Origin: Clostridiales bacterium
GTDB taxonomy: Bacteria; Bacillota; Clostridia; Lachnospirales; Lachnospiraceae
Length of the DNA stretch: 41,981 bases
Assembly: GCA_015655075.1 (NCBI GenBank)
Contig: JAATFT010000082.1
Coordinates: 1-41,981, forward strand
Reading direction: 5' to 3'
In this document: one piece after another, positions 32,920-41,673 of the stretch
Numbering within the stretch: the first letter of the stretch is position 1
Layout of the letters: each line of letters opens with the position of its first letter
Notes under the pieces: generated by a model
The model's input: only the letters and a program-made list of their open reading frames with translations
Told to the model about the DNA's origin: nothing
Database searches by the model: none
Made by a program: the position numbers and the translations under genes

Positions 32920-35334
32920 TTAAAACTGATATAAAAGATGTATATACTGTATCTCCTGCGGTTTCAAGACCGTTTCAAAATTTAAAGTACTATTGGTTAC
33001 CGTACAGGTCCGGATGGAAATATGGGGCGTACATATTTGTCTTAGATAATCTATATCCTGTTTATTTAAGTTATCGGATAAATCCATCCTAAGCCATTCA
33101 TCCTGAACACTACCGTTAACTGTGTTTAAAGACCTGGTTTTTATCTGGTATGTTCCGTTTTTTACATGCTTTATCTGAAAATTCAGTTTCAGGCTCTCAT
33201 TGTCATCAAAAAGCTGCCTTGACCGTTCAACCTCCGTAAAATCCTCGGGCCTCATGTAATATTTAAAGCTGGGATGTTTATAATTATGGCATACTACGGA
33301 ATAATTATCATATCCGTTGGTAGTAACAGCACAATTCTCATTGCTTCCCAGAAGATACCTGCCCAAACGGTTCATAAATTCCATTGCATAATAAGCCGGT
33401 TTTTTAATCCCGTCCTTTGTCAGTAATCCGCCGCTCCCGCTTAACAAAAGGCTGGAATCATAATATTCGGAAAACAGATCCGAACCAATCCAATACCCCA
33501 TAAGTTCAACCTGTTCTATGTTGTCTATAATATTTTTCATGATATAAGCACCCTTATAGCAGCTGTCATTGAGGCAGTTACGGTTGGAAATGGTTGAATT
33601 CCATTCGGAAATATGCAATTCAGATACATAGAAACCATTTTCTTTTAATGTTTCCCGTACCATAAGTACATGATTACGTATGAAATTCGGATCCTGGGAG
33701 CGCTGTGTATTAATTTCCAATTCGTCAATTCCCTGTAAATATGGATAACAATACAGGGAAATAAAATCAGGATAACACATCCTTTTTTTCCATAAGCTGA
33801 TAATCTGCTGAAAACTAAGCTTTCCATGGGAGCGGTCAAAACCGGCCCCTCCCAGCCGGATCTGGGAAGAAACGGATTTTAGGGTATGATATGCCGTTTC
33901 AAACACTTCAAAATATTCATGATGGTCAGGCGATACGGAAAGTCTTGGATCATTCCATTGTTCAAAATACCATTTTTCTACCTCCTCCATGCCATATCTG
34001 TTTACATAATGGGAAACCAGGGCATATAAAAATCTTCGGTACTCTCCCAAATCCCGGAACAATATTTCCCGTACCTGAGCTACCATATAATTTTTAACAT
34101 TTCTAAGAAGAAGAATTGGTTTAAAACCTAATTCAATATAAGGTTTTATATTATTTTCCACAAAAAAATCAAATACCCGGTCAAGCTTTGTAAAATTATA
34201 AAGTCCGTCCGGAGAATTAACATTTAACAGCATTTCTGCTGAATAAAGATCCCAGAACCGCACATATTCAAATTTCAATTCCTTTTTTAAGATTAATATG
34301 TGTTCCTGCATATCAGAACGCAGTAAATCGCTGCCCAATCCGATATTAATCATACGATTCCACGCTTTAATATAAGGTTTCTGGTTCAGGGCATCCACCA
34401 TCATATATTTATAAGTAGAATCTTCCTCTGCTTCTGTATCTGAAAAATTATTATCCAGATAGACTCTTACTTTCTGTTCAATATCGGGCTCTGATTTCAG
34501 CCATTTATGTTCACTTTTCCATTCGTTTTCCATTTGCTCCATATAAGCAGAAGGAGTCATATGATATGCATCTTTAAATGCCTTATTAAATGCCGCGGCA
34601 TTGGGAAACCCATTATCCATTGCAATACGCATAATGGATTTATCCGTGGTCTTCATTTCATCCACTGCGCAATGAAGGCGGATACGATTCAGATAATCAA
34701 TAAAATTCATTCCCATCTTCTTTTTTATATACTTTGAGAGATAAGAACTGGAAAGAAAAAGTCTTTCCGATAAATCATTCAGGCTGATTGGCCTTTGATA
34801 ATTTGTATCAATATAATTTATAATCTCATCAATCCGGTTATCTTCCTCATTCAATTCGTTCTGAAAGCGTTTATCATTGCTTTCCAACATAAAATTGCTG
34901 ACTATGATACTTAAAATGGAATAATATAAACTGTTCAGGTAAATCAGTCCTTTACCCTTCTTATCGAAATATTGGTTAAAAACCTTCCGTAACAGTTTTC
35001 TTAATTTATCATAGGCATCGTCTCTGTCATTGGTGGTGTTACAATAAATAGTAACCTTGTTCATATCCATGTAGCTGCTTAATATACTATAATTAATATA
35101 CAGGCTTGCCGTTAGTCTTTCTCCTTCCGAATAATAGGAATGCCTTCTGTTGGAATTTATAATTATAAAGTCCTCCTGTTTCATTCTATATTCTTCATTT
35201 CCTATTTTAATAATAACGTTTCCTTCCAGGACATACAGTAATTCAAGATTCTGATGAAAATGCTCACTGACATTCCTTTTATCCTGAAAATCAAAATCCA
35301 TGATAATATTTTCCTTGGGTACATTATTCTGCAT
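32920..35334 (-). CDS. AraC regulator fused to a GH39-like domain
   Basis: An 804-residue fusion. An AraC-type cupin (about 10-100; FHQNLELLYVLEGNV) and two HTH motifs (about 165-270; SLNDLSERLFLSSSYLSKYIKKK) are followed by a GH39/xylosidase-like TIM barrel (about 320-690) and a small beta domain. In the barrel the acid/base position reads FEQWNDPR: D462 in place of the Glu in the usual WNEP. The nucleophile region SEWN keeps E577. No signal peptide, so it is cytoplasmic. The domain is more likely a ligand sensor than an efficient glycosidase. It probably controls the GH105/PL26/transporter genes; the ATG lacks a strong SD. Confidence 0.88.
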   Translation of the reverse strand: MQNNVPKENIIMDFDFQDKRNVSEHFHQNLELLYVLEGNVIIKIGNEEYRMKQEDFIIINSNRRHSYYSEGERLTASLYINYSILSSYMDMNKVTIYCNTTNDRDDAYDKLRKLLRKVFNQYFDKKGKGLIYLNSLYYSILSIIVSNFMLESNDKRFQNELNEEDNRIDEIINYIDTNYQRPISLNDLSERLFLSSSYLSKYIKKKMGMNFIDYLNRIRLHCAVDEMKTTDKSIMRIAMDNGFPNAAAFNKAFKDAYHMTPSAYMEQMENEWKSEHKWLKSEPDIEQKVRVYLDNNFSDTEAEEDSTYKYMMVDALNQKPYIKAWNRMINIGLGSDLLRSDMQEHILILKKELKFEYVRFWDLYSAEMLLNVNSPDGLYNFTKLDRVFDFFVENNIKPYIELGFKPILLLRNVKNYMVAQVREILFRDLGEYRRFLYALVSHYVNRYGMEEVEKWYFEQWNDPRLSVSPDHHEYFEVFETAYHTLKSVSSQIRLGGAGFDRSHGKLSFQQIISLWKKRMCYPDFISLYCYPYLQGIDELEINTQRSQDPNFIRNHVLMVRETLKENGFYVSELHISEWNSTISNRNCLNDSCYKGAYIMKNIIDNIEQVELMGYWIGSDLFSEYYDSSLLLSGSGGLLTKDGIKKPAYYAMEFMNRLGRYLLGSNENCAVTTNGYDNYSVVCHNYKHPSFKYYMRPEDFTEVERSRQLFDDNESLKLNFQIKHVKNGTYQIKTRSLNTVNGSVQDEWLRMDLSDNLNKQDIDYLRQICTPHISIRTCTVTNSTLNFETVLKPQEIQYIHLLYQF

Positions 35335-35413
35335 AAAAACATCCCTTTCGGTTATTAATACATTTATTATAACCTAATAAGGCGGACGGATTCAACTCTT
35401 GCCTTAATAACTT

Positions 35414-35451
35414 TTTTGCATTAGCTTTTCTTACAAAAGTTCAATGCAAAA
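35414..35451. promoter_or_regulatory. Inverted repeat upstream of AraC-GH39
   Basis: TTTTGCATT (35414-35422) and AATGCAAAA (35443-35451) are perfect 9-bp arms, 80 bp before the regulator's start codon. It could be an operator or a small hairpin. No clear promoter boxes were found in this gap. Confidence 0.4.
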
Positions 35452-35556
35452 TACGTCAATCTTATGTATCATCATCGACCTAATTAAGACTGTGCATGTG
35501 CATGGGACGGCAACCTGACCATTGATTTTAACTTTGCCGGCCAAAGGGAGAATATT

Positions 35557-35606
35557 GAGCTTATTCCGGTTTCTCGTATCGGGAACCTTGAATAAGCTCT
35601 CTTTTT
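35557..35606. terminator. Strong hairpin after the GH105 gene
   Basis: GAGCTTATTC-CGGTTTC pairs with GGGAACC-TT-GAATAAGCTC (35557-35599). It lies 24 bp past the GH105 stop but the T run (TCTCTTTTT, 35599-35606) is on the plus strand, so orientation is not that expected for GH105. It may act in either direction. Confidence 0.5.
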
Positions 35607-35622
35607 AACAATGGAGTTTCCT

Positions 35623-36672
35623 CTACAGCGCACCGTCCCCCGCAATATGCTCATAATTTAATACGGCGCTGAAAAATGCCAGGACCATGCCCTGTCCCCA
35701 GCCCTGAATCCATTTTTTAGATATATTCCGGTATCCGTCCCTGTCCTTCATTACGGCTGTTCCTCCCGAAACATCGGTAACACGTCCATCCGGTGCTATA
35801 TGTTCTAAGATGCCGCGGATGGTTTTCTGAATATATTTAATATGAAGGGGATTTCCTTTCAGCGTCATAGCCGCGGCAATTCCGGCGGAAGCAGATAATT
35901 CTTCATAGGATTCCTCATCGTCAAGAATCGTTCTCCAAAGCCCCTGTTCCGTCTGAAGCAGCTTCAAAGCGGAAAGCTGTTCATTTAAGCTTCCCACAAT
36001 CTCCAAATACTGGGGATAAAGATAACACTCCGGCAGGATCCTCCCAACCTTGCTCATGGTATAAGCGGCCCAGCAGTTTGCCCTTCCCCAGTAAAATCCC
36101 GACATATGATCCTTTGAGACGTTATTATAGCCATGATACCACAGACCTGTATCCGTATTCTGAAGATACTGGATGTGCCAGTAATACTGGTTCAACGCAT
36201 CATCAATTAACGCTTCCTCCTTTGTCATAACTCCCACTCTAAGCAGGAAAAATGCCGCCATAAACAAGGTATCCGCCCAGCATTGCTCCGGGAAATCATT
36301 CTTATCCGAAACGGTATGCTGGAGGACACGGTCACCAAAGCGCAGGGCATGATGACTTAAGTAATCCACCTTTGATTTAATAATATCCATGTACTTTTCT
36401 TCCCCAAAAGCCTGGTACAGGGTAATCAGGCAATGTCCCATGGCACATGTATTCACGGTCCAGGCCGGAAGCCCCAGTCCTATCAATTCATCAACCCGCT
36501 CTTTTAAAAAGTTTAAATACTTCTCATTTTTCGTGGTCTCATATGCTTGTGCGATTCCGTAATATGCCACTCCGCACGGCCAGTCCCAGGGCATATCCAT
36601 ACGCATCGTCCGCTCCACAATCCGGTCCACTGCCTCCAATATCCTGTCTTTGTCATAGTTCAAAGCTCCCAT
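35623..36672 (-). CDS. GH105 unsaturated rhamnogalacturonyl hydrolase
   Basis: A 349-residue (alpha/alpha)6-barrel of the YteR/YesR family, which hydrates the 4,5-double bond left by RG lyases and so releases the terminal uronate. D134 in EQCWADTLFMAAFFL matches the catalytic Asp region of YteR, and the family motif SGFYWGRANCWAAY follows near residues 193-206. There is no signal peptide, so it acts on imported oligosaccharides. ATG 36672 follows AAAGGAGA; the ATG at 36696 abuts an inserted repeat and has no SD. Element A copy 2 lies 30 bp upstream and may have cut off the original promoter region. Confidence 0.92.
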   Translation of the reverse strand: MGALNYDKDRILEAVDRIVERTMRMDMPWDWPCGVAYYGIAQAYETTKNEKYLNFLKERVDELIGLGLPAWTVNTCAMGHCLITLYQAFGEEKYMDIIKSKVDYLSHHALRFGDRVLQHTVSDKNDFPEQCWADTLFMAAFFLLRVGVMTKEEALIDDALNQYYWHIQYLQNTDTGLWYHGYNNVSKDHMSGFYWGRANCWAAYTMSKVGRILPECYLYPQYLEIVGSLNEQLSALKLLQTEQGLWRTILDDEESYEELSASAGIAAAMTLKGNPLHIKYIQKTIRGILEHIAPDGRVTDVSGGTAVMKDRDGYRNISKKWIQGWGQGMVLAFFSAVLNYEHIAGDGAL

Positions 36673-36701
36673 CTGCTGCTCTCCTTTCTTTTCCATTTGT
36701 C

Positions 36702-36866
36702 TAGGGCGTGTCTGAAAACTGCTTGGCGCCGGGCCGGGCGTTCCACTTTGTGGGAGATAAGGAGCGATTTTGGGAGCGTAGTGGTTCTACGTTTCCAAAA
36801 CCTCGACGCAGTATACCGCAAAGTGGAGCGGTCAGAACGGTACAATGAGTTTTCAGACACGCCCTA
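36702..36866. repeat. MITE-like element A, copy 2
   Basis: Perfect 19-bp terminal inverted repeats: TAGGGCGTGTCTGAAAACT (36702-36720) and its complement (36848-36866). Internal sequence, including GAGCG..GCGTAG-TGGTT-CTACGT and CCAAAGTGG-type arms, matches copy 1 (38-199). Ends at TA dinucleotides, compatible with a TA-targeting transposase. Located between the GH105 and PL26 genes. Confidence 0.8.
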
Positions 36867-36927
36867 AATACCATTATAAACAAATACCCTGATAAAATCT
36901 ATTTTCTGCTATAAAAAATTTGTATTC

Positions 36928-39654
36928 TTATGCTTTTCTGAATCCGTCCTTTTCCAATACTTTAACTAGTTTATCCGCTTCTTCCAATGTCTGCGGAAGA
37001 TATTCCCGGATAAACTCAAGCACAACGATTACGTTCAGACACCACTGGGCTGTAAAGTTGGTGGAAATCCACGGTATTTCCACTAATTCTTTTTGATTGC
37101 CCTTGTTGGGAATCCTATCCGTCTTAAATCCCTCATGGTTTCCTTCACTGATTAATGCATGAAGGAGATGACGCCAGGTCCGCTCCGCCAGTTTTTTATC
37201 CTTTAAATACCTGGCTCCGTAGGCTCCCATGGCGGCTGCCATAAACGGCAGGCTGAATTCCCGCTCCCCTGTGATACCCCCTGATTCCTCCAGTTGCTGT
37301 TCTTCAGGCAGATAATAAAACCTTCCGTAATCAGCCAGCATCTTCTTCCATTCTTCATCCCCAAGAAGATCCGCAAGCTCCATCCACACTTGTGGAGCAC
37401 CCATGCAGATCTGAAGATGGGTTCCTCCGGAAGCCTTCTCTCCGATATACCGCAGATGGACGGTTGCCGGGTCAAATTCAAAGTCGGGACCGGAAATCAG
37501 CTTTAGCGGCGCCTTTTTGATATCTTCAATTCCTGTAATAATCTTGTCCCTGTATTTCTTATCGTTGAACCGTTCCCATCTGGTCATCCAGTTCGCGCAA
37601 AGGGAAGACCAGTCGGGGCCGCTTCTGGCATGGCTGGGATAAACCATTTTCTCTTTCTCATAGAAATCGCCCAGAGGATCCTTATTTAAGAAGGTCATTT
37701 CATTGTCCTTTTGCTCTTCAAAGATATCCTCCAGCCTCCGGTCCCCGGTCAGATAATAATAGAAACGGTGATGGGCTGCCATGGCAATTCTCGCTTCCTT
37801 GCAGGGACATCCCCAGTGCCTTACATTATGCCGGGATCCAAGGCCTTTATATTTGCCCATATGATACACGTCAACCTCGGAGGCATGTCTTGAAAGCTTT
37901 TCGGCCAGAATAAAAATATCCTCCCTGCCGGTTCTCATAAATGCATACCACAGCCATAAGGTTGGAACCAGTTCCGTGTTGTCCCAGGCATAGCCTCCCA
38001 TATCATACCTCCACTGACGGCGTTCTTTGTCATAGGTATGCATGAAATCACCGTAGTTAAACATTCCGTACCAGTTTCTCTGTCCGATCTCCATAATATA
38101 AAATTCAGCAGCACGGTCAAGCTGTTCTTCCAGCCAGTTCTCCATCTGGGAACTGCGTGCCGGCATTGACCAGTACCCAAAGGCTTTCCGTTCATGATAA
38201 TACTCCGGCGTTCCCACATACCGGACCGGACGCTTCACCGCTTCTGCAAATTCCTCTATTTCCTCATCCCCGGGTATCATTTTATCGGAAAACCGTACCG
38301 AACACTCGCTGGTGCAGGCGATTCCATAGGGTGTTGCCCCTTTGTAGTCATACCCTTCATAATAAACCTGATTATACCCGCGGTTTGCATAATGGCGGAA
38401 ATCCATGGCTTCCGCCTTGGGGGACCACAGCCACATGACAGCTTCCCCACTGTCTCCTTCCAGGTTTCGGAAGGTATAACCGGATGGATATTTTTCCCAG
38501 AAATCCCGGATTGAGAACATAACCGACCCATATTCGGAGCCAAAAGCCGCTCCCCCTTCCGTCCGGTTTCCATGGAGACAGTCAAGATAGCAGCAGTTCT
38601 CCTCCTTCATTTTCTTTCGGATAGAAAAATGGCCGACACTGTCCTGACATAAATCATACTCGCTCCAGAAAGGCATTGCCTCTAAAACCGTATCCACAAT
38701 CTCCTTGTCCTTTCCCTCTAAATTAAGCACCTCCCCTTGTATCTGGCTTGCATAAATCTCCCCGGGCACCCTGGGGTTCCAGGAAAGAAGCTGTGCCAGA
38801 CTTTCATGGAAAACACCGTGATCTCCCATAAATTTTACATGACGGTTATAAATTTTTCCCTTAATAGGTGACCGAAAACTGATTCCAAGTCCTTTTAAGA
38901 AATCCCTGTCTTCGTCGCCGTCATATAAAAACGTGTGAACAAAATCCAGCCGGGGGCTGTTAAGTCCTATCTTCATACGGATAAGAAAGGGTATCTTCTG
39001 CTCTCCGTTTTCCAGTTCATGATGCCCCGTATATTTTAGGATAACCTGAAGCTCTCCCTCCTCCTCAATGGAAACCGACTTAATCCTTGGCCGATAACTT
39101 TTTTCAATCCTGACCGGATTGCCCTCCCACAGGGCCGGTTCCTCCAAAAGAAGCACGGGTTTTGCCTCCGTCAGATAAACTTTACCGTGAAAGGAAACCG
39201 AATCAAATAGCCTTGTGCCCTCTTCCGACATTTCAATTTCCATGCTGCCCGCATGGATTTTCAGTCTGCCGCCCTTCCTTTGGACTGTAATCTTTTCCCG
39301 GTTTTCCGTGCTTTTCCCACATTTACCGGAAAGGTCTTTCGCTTCCTTTCCGGCAGAAACTTTTGTTTCATCCCCGGGATGGACTTTTGTTTCATTCCCG
39401 GGAAGGATTTCTGTTTCATTCTTAGGAAGAACTTCTATTTCATCCCCGAGAAGGGCGGCATCCGCCGTGTGGGCGGTCCATTTTACGGAACCGTCCGGCC
39501 AGTATGCCGTAATCCGGGTCTGCATAGACACCTCTTCCCCCTCTTTATTTTTTAATATATAATCGGTCTCTTTTACACACTTCCCCATTTCCCACATGCA
39601 TCCCCATGTGGTATAGCCGGCTTTTTTTCTGTTTCCAAGATTGTGCAGTATCAT
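36928..39654 (-). CDS. PL26 exo-rhamnogalacturonan lyase (YetA-like)
   Basis: A 908-residue protein of the PcRGLX/YetA family, which cleaves RG-I oligosaccharides by beta-elimination from the non-reducing end. The N-terminal RIFT-barrel segment (WTAHTADAALLG) and the central GYWSMPARSSQMENW, RHNVRHWGCPCKEARIAMAAHHRFYYYLTGDRRL and SGGTHLQICMGAPQVWMELADLLGDEEW regions support the call. No signal peptide, so it works in the cytoplasm on imported oligomers with GH105. AGGAGG precedes the ATG by 8 bp. Residues 68-107 are an 8-residue tandem repeat not expected in the family. Catalytic residues were not located with certainty. Confidence 0.85.
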   Translation of the reverse strand: MILHNLGNRKKAGYTTWGCMWEMGKCVKETDYILKNKEGEEVSMQTRITAYWPDGSVKWTAHTADAALLGDEIEVLPKNETEILPGNETKVHPGDETKVSAGKEAKDLSGKCGKSTENREKITVQRKGGRLKIHAGSMEIEMSEEGTRLFDSVSFHGKVYLTEAKPVLLLEEPALWEGNPVRIEKSYRPRIKSVSIEEEGELQVILKYTGHHELENGEQKIPFLIRMKIGLNSPRLDFVHTFLYDGDEDRDFLKGLGISFRSPIKGKIYNRHVKFMGDHGVFHESLAQLLSWNPRVPGEIYASQIQGEVLNLEGKDKEIVDTVLEAMPFWSEYDLCQDSVGHFSIRKKMKEENCCYLDCLHGNRTEGGAAFGSEYGSVMFSIRDFWEKYPSGYTFRNLEGDSGEAVMWLWSPKAEAMDFRHYANRGYNQVYYEGYDYKGATPYGIACTSECSVRFSDKMIPGDEEIEEFAEAVKRPVRYVGTPEYYHERKAFGYWSMPARSSQMENWLEEQLDRAAEFYIMEIGQRNWYGMFNYGDFMHTYDKERRQWRYDMGGYAWDNTELVPTLWLWYAFMRTGREDIFILAEKLSRHASEVDVYHMGKYKGLGSRHNVRHWGCPCKEARIAMAAHHRFYYYLTGDRRLEDIFEEQKDNEMTFLNKDPLGDFYEKEKMVYPSHARSGPDWSSLCANWMTRWERFNDKKYRDKIITGIEDIKKAPLKLISGPDFEFDPATVHLRYIGEKASGGTHLQICMGAPQVWMELADLLGDEEWKKMLADYGRFYYLPEEQQLEESGGITGEREFSLPFMAAAMGAYGARYLKDKKLAERTWRHLLHALISEGNHEGFKTDRIPNKGNQKELVEIPWISTNFTAQWCLNVIVVLEFIREYLPQTLEEADKLVKVLEKDGFRKA
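39335..39454 (-). repeat. 24-bp tandem repeat inside the PL26 gene
   Basis: Five 24-bp units, exact in length, encode LLGDEIEV, LPKNETEI, LPGNETKV, HPGDETKV and SAGKEAKD (residues 68-107). The unit acttttgtttcat-ccccgggatgg and its neighbour differ at two positions. In-frame copy number change is possible without disrupting the gene. Confidence 0.8.
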
Positions 39655-39679
39655 ATCCTTATCCTCCTAAATACCGGAG

Positions 39680-39840
39680 TCAAAGCGGATATTCCGGGTC
39701 TGCTGTACTACCTTGCTCATAACCATACCGGCTATGCCGGTATTTCAGCCGGAGTTTGAACTCCGACTAAGACAAGTAAGTCACAAACCACCGCTTACGC
39801 TTCACTAAAAAGCAGGGTGGACTTGCTTGTAAGGTTAAAC
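39680..39840. repeat. Dispersed repeat D, copy 2 with internal hairpins
   Basis: Both halves of repeat D occur (39680-39711 and 39826-39840), split by 114 bp that include ATACCGGC-TAT-GCCGGTAT (about 39725-39743) and CGGAGTT-TG-AACTCCG (about 39751-39767). It lies between the binding-protein gene and PL26, so it may sit in the PL26 leader. No coding sequence is present. Confidence 0.6.
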
Positions 39841-39914
39841 GGCCGGAACGTTGCCGTGCGGGTTCCGACCGGCCGCATACGCACCGGAATTTCTCACTTT
39901 GCTTTCGCGGAAAT

Positions 39915-39952
39915 AAAAGGCTTCAATCGGTTCGATACGCTTGAAGCCTTTT
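39915..39952 (-). terminator. Terminator after the binding-protein gene
   Basis: AAAAGGCTTCAA (39915-39926) pairs perfectly with TTGAAGCCTTTT (39941-39952); on the minus strand it is followed by TTTTATTTCC. A second, GC-rich stem, CGGCCGGAAC/GTTCCG-A-CCGGCCG, lies beyond at about 39840-39873. Together they separate the ABC transporter genes from PL26. Confidence 0.7.
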
Positions 39953-39960
39953 ACCGGTAT

Positions 39961-40080
39961 TTCTTATTTTGCCGTGTCGTTCTGATACAGCTCGTTGATT
40001 TCTTTATCTAGTCGTGTCATCCTGATACAGCCCGTTGATTTTCTTATTTTGCCGTATCATCCTGATACAGCTCGTTGATT
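39961..40080. repeat. Three 40-bp tandem copies of the binding-protein gene's 3' end
   Basis: The period is exactly 40 bp: CTGATACAG recurs at 39982, 40022 and 40062. The copy at 40041-40080 contains the functional stop (40044); the other two are degenerate downstream repeats. On the minus strand one reads KINGLYQDDTTR next to the real EINELYQDDTAK tail. Confidence 0.85.
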
Positions 40081-41639
40081 TCCTCAACCAGCCTGTCGCC
40101 GCCCCGGTCCAGCCATTGCTGTGCGGCCGCGTCAAGACCGGCTTCGTCAATTTGACCGCAGATATACTGGGTTCTTGCATCTTCAATAATCTGCTCAATG
40201 TCCGTACCGACTTCCGCATTTACCTCGGAATTTGCCAGATATCCTAAAGCCGGGTTAAAGACGGCGACTTGTCCGTTTACCGCATATGCCGCATCCTGTG
40301 CTATCGTGGGTTCTTCCTTTACCAATGAGGGTGATGTGCTTGTCAGATTAGGTATGTAGCAAACCGACTGATTTAAACCTACCTGGGGGTTCTCCGCAAC
40401 CTCCAACTCATTTCTTAATACGATGTCTCCATCGTTATTAAGGTCGTAGGTAACTCCTTCCAGTCCATAGTCGGCTAATACCAGCATTTCGTCGTCATTC
40501 ATCTTATCCAGATAATGAAGACAATTTTTAACATCCTCTTCCGTTTCTGCCCCTGATTTTGTTATCATGAAATACCCGTTAAAACCACTGGTTGCCAGTG
40601 TTTTTCCGTTGATAGGCCCCACCAGGCTCATGGAGGCCGTATCGGAAGAATTTGTTACGGATTTTACATCATTATCAATAAAATACTGCCATATTCTCTT
40701 GCCGCTGTCCATAACGTCAATAAATACGCCGGCTTCGCCTTTTTTACAGCCATCGCTCCAGGTTCCTGAGTCAACCGTTGCCCAGTCCTTACGCACCAGC
40801 CCCTCGTCATAAATCTTTTTCACCCATTTCAGGGCTTCTTTATACTCTGATGTCTGATGAACAGGAACCAGTTTTCCGTCCTGTTCCACCCATTCGTTGC
40901 CCACGCCGAACCATGTCTGGATAATATCAAGAGGCCCCGTATATTTGGTCATTTCCATCCCGTAGGTATCGTCCTTTCCGTTGCCGTCGGGATCTTCATA
41001 GGTAAATTTATACAGCATATCGTAAACATCTTCAACGGTTTTCGGATCCTCCGTAACGCCTACGGCTTGGGCCCAGTCTTTACGGTAGGAAAATCCGTAA
41101 CGTCCGATTTCCCTTGCACGGTAAACACCGATTATCTGGCCGTCCACCGTCAGGGCTTTTAATACCTCTTTATTTGACTGGGACAGATTGGGATAGCTTG
41201 CCGAATCCTGCAAATAGGATGTCAGGTCCCAGAAAGCTCCCTTTCTTGCCGCATCCACCACATTAGCCGTCAGATTGCCGCTGGCGGTAAGAACCATGGG
41301 CATGTTGTCCTTGTCCATCAGGGTAAGTCCCAACTTTTCAGTATAAGTATCATTGGCTTCCCATTGCCATTCCACATGGGTCCCTGTGTATTCCTCATAC
41401 TTTTGGATTACCTCGTCCGAATGTTCATTCTTCAGATCAGTTCCGTAGAAAGAGGTCAACATAAAGGTAATGGTCGGTTTTTCTCCAGAAGCAGTTTCTT
41501 CAGCAGAACCTGAAGAATCGGTAGAGCTGGAAGAATTTCCCGTGGTGCTGCTCTGCTTTCCTCCTTGGCATGCGCTCAGCGATAAAATTATTGTGCAGGC
41601 CAATACTGTCGATAAAGCTTTTTTCCATTTCTTTCTCAT
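40044..41639 (-). CDS. Oligosaccharide-binding lipoprotein (LplA/YtcQ-like)
   Basis: A 531-residue extracellular solute-binding protein of the family 1 type used for RG-I and other oligosaccharides. The signal peptide runs to the lipobox LSAC (about residue 24), followed by a Ser-rich linker and the conserved TITFMLTSFYGTDLKNEHSDEVIQKYEEYTGTHVEWQWEA and LPMV-type segments (here NMPMVLTASGN). ATG 41639 follows AAGGAG by 8 bp. The permease gene upstream (41674 onward) is 34 bp away in the same operon. No ATPase is present; such systems usually share a multi-sugar MsmK-type ATPase. The 3' end is tandemly triplicated in the DNA. Confidence 0.9.
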   Translation of the reverse strand: MRKKWKKALSTVLACTIILSLSACQGGKQSSTTGNSSSSTDSSGSAEETASGEKPTITFMLTSFYGTDLKNEHSDEVIQKYEEYTGTHVEWQWEANDTYTEKLGLTLMDKDNMPMVLTASGNLTANVVDAARKGAFWDLTSYLQDSASYPNLSQSNKEVLKALTVDGQIIGVYRAREIGRYGFSYRKDWAQAVGVTEDPKTVEDVYDMLYKFTYEDPDGNGKDDTYGMEMTKYTGPLDIIQTWFGVGNEWVEQDGKLVPVHQTSEYKEALKWVKKIYDEGLVRKDWATVDSGTWSDGCKKGEAGVFIDVMDSGKRIWQYFIDNDVKSVTNSSDTASMSLVGPINGKTLATSGFNGYFMITKSGAETEEDVKNCLHYLDKMNDDEMLVLADYGLEGVTYDLNNDGDIVLRNELEVAENPQVGLNQSVCYIPNLTSTSPSLVKEEPTIAQDAAYAVNGQVAVFNPALGYLANSEVNAEVGTDIEQIIEDARTQYICGQIDEAGLDAAAQQWLDRGGDRLVEEINELYQDDTAK

Positions 41640-41673
41640 ATACACTTCTCCTTATTCATTTTTTAATTTATAT

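Noticed and set aside
39961..40080. CRISPR-like array
   Set aside because: Three direct 40-bp copies have no spacers between them and represent a duplicated gene end.
40004..40219. Separate small gene overlapping the binding-protein 3' end
   Set aside because: It is a frame created by the 40-bp tandem duplication of the binding-protein gene's tail.
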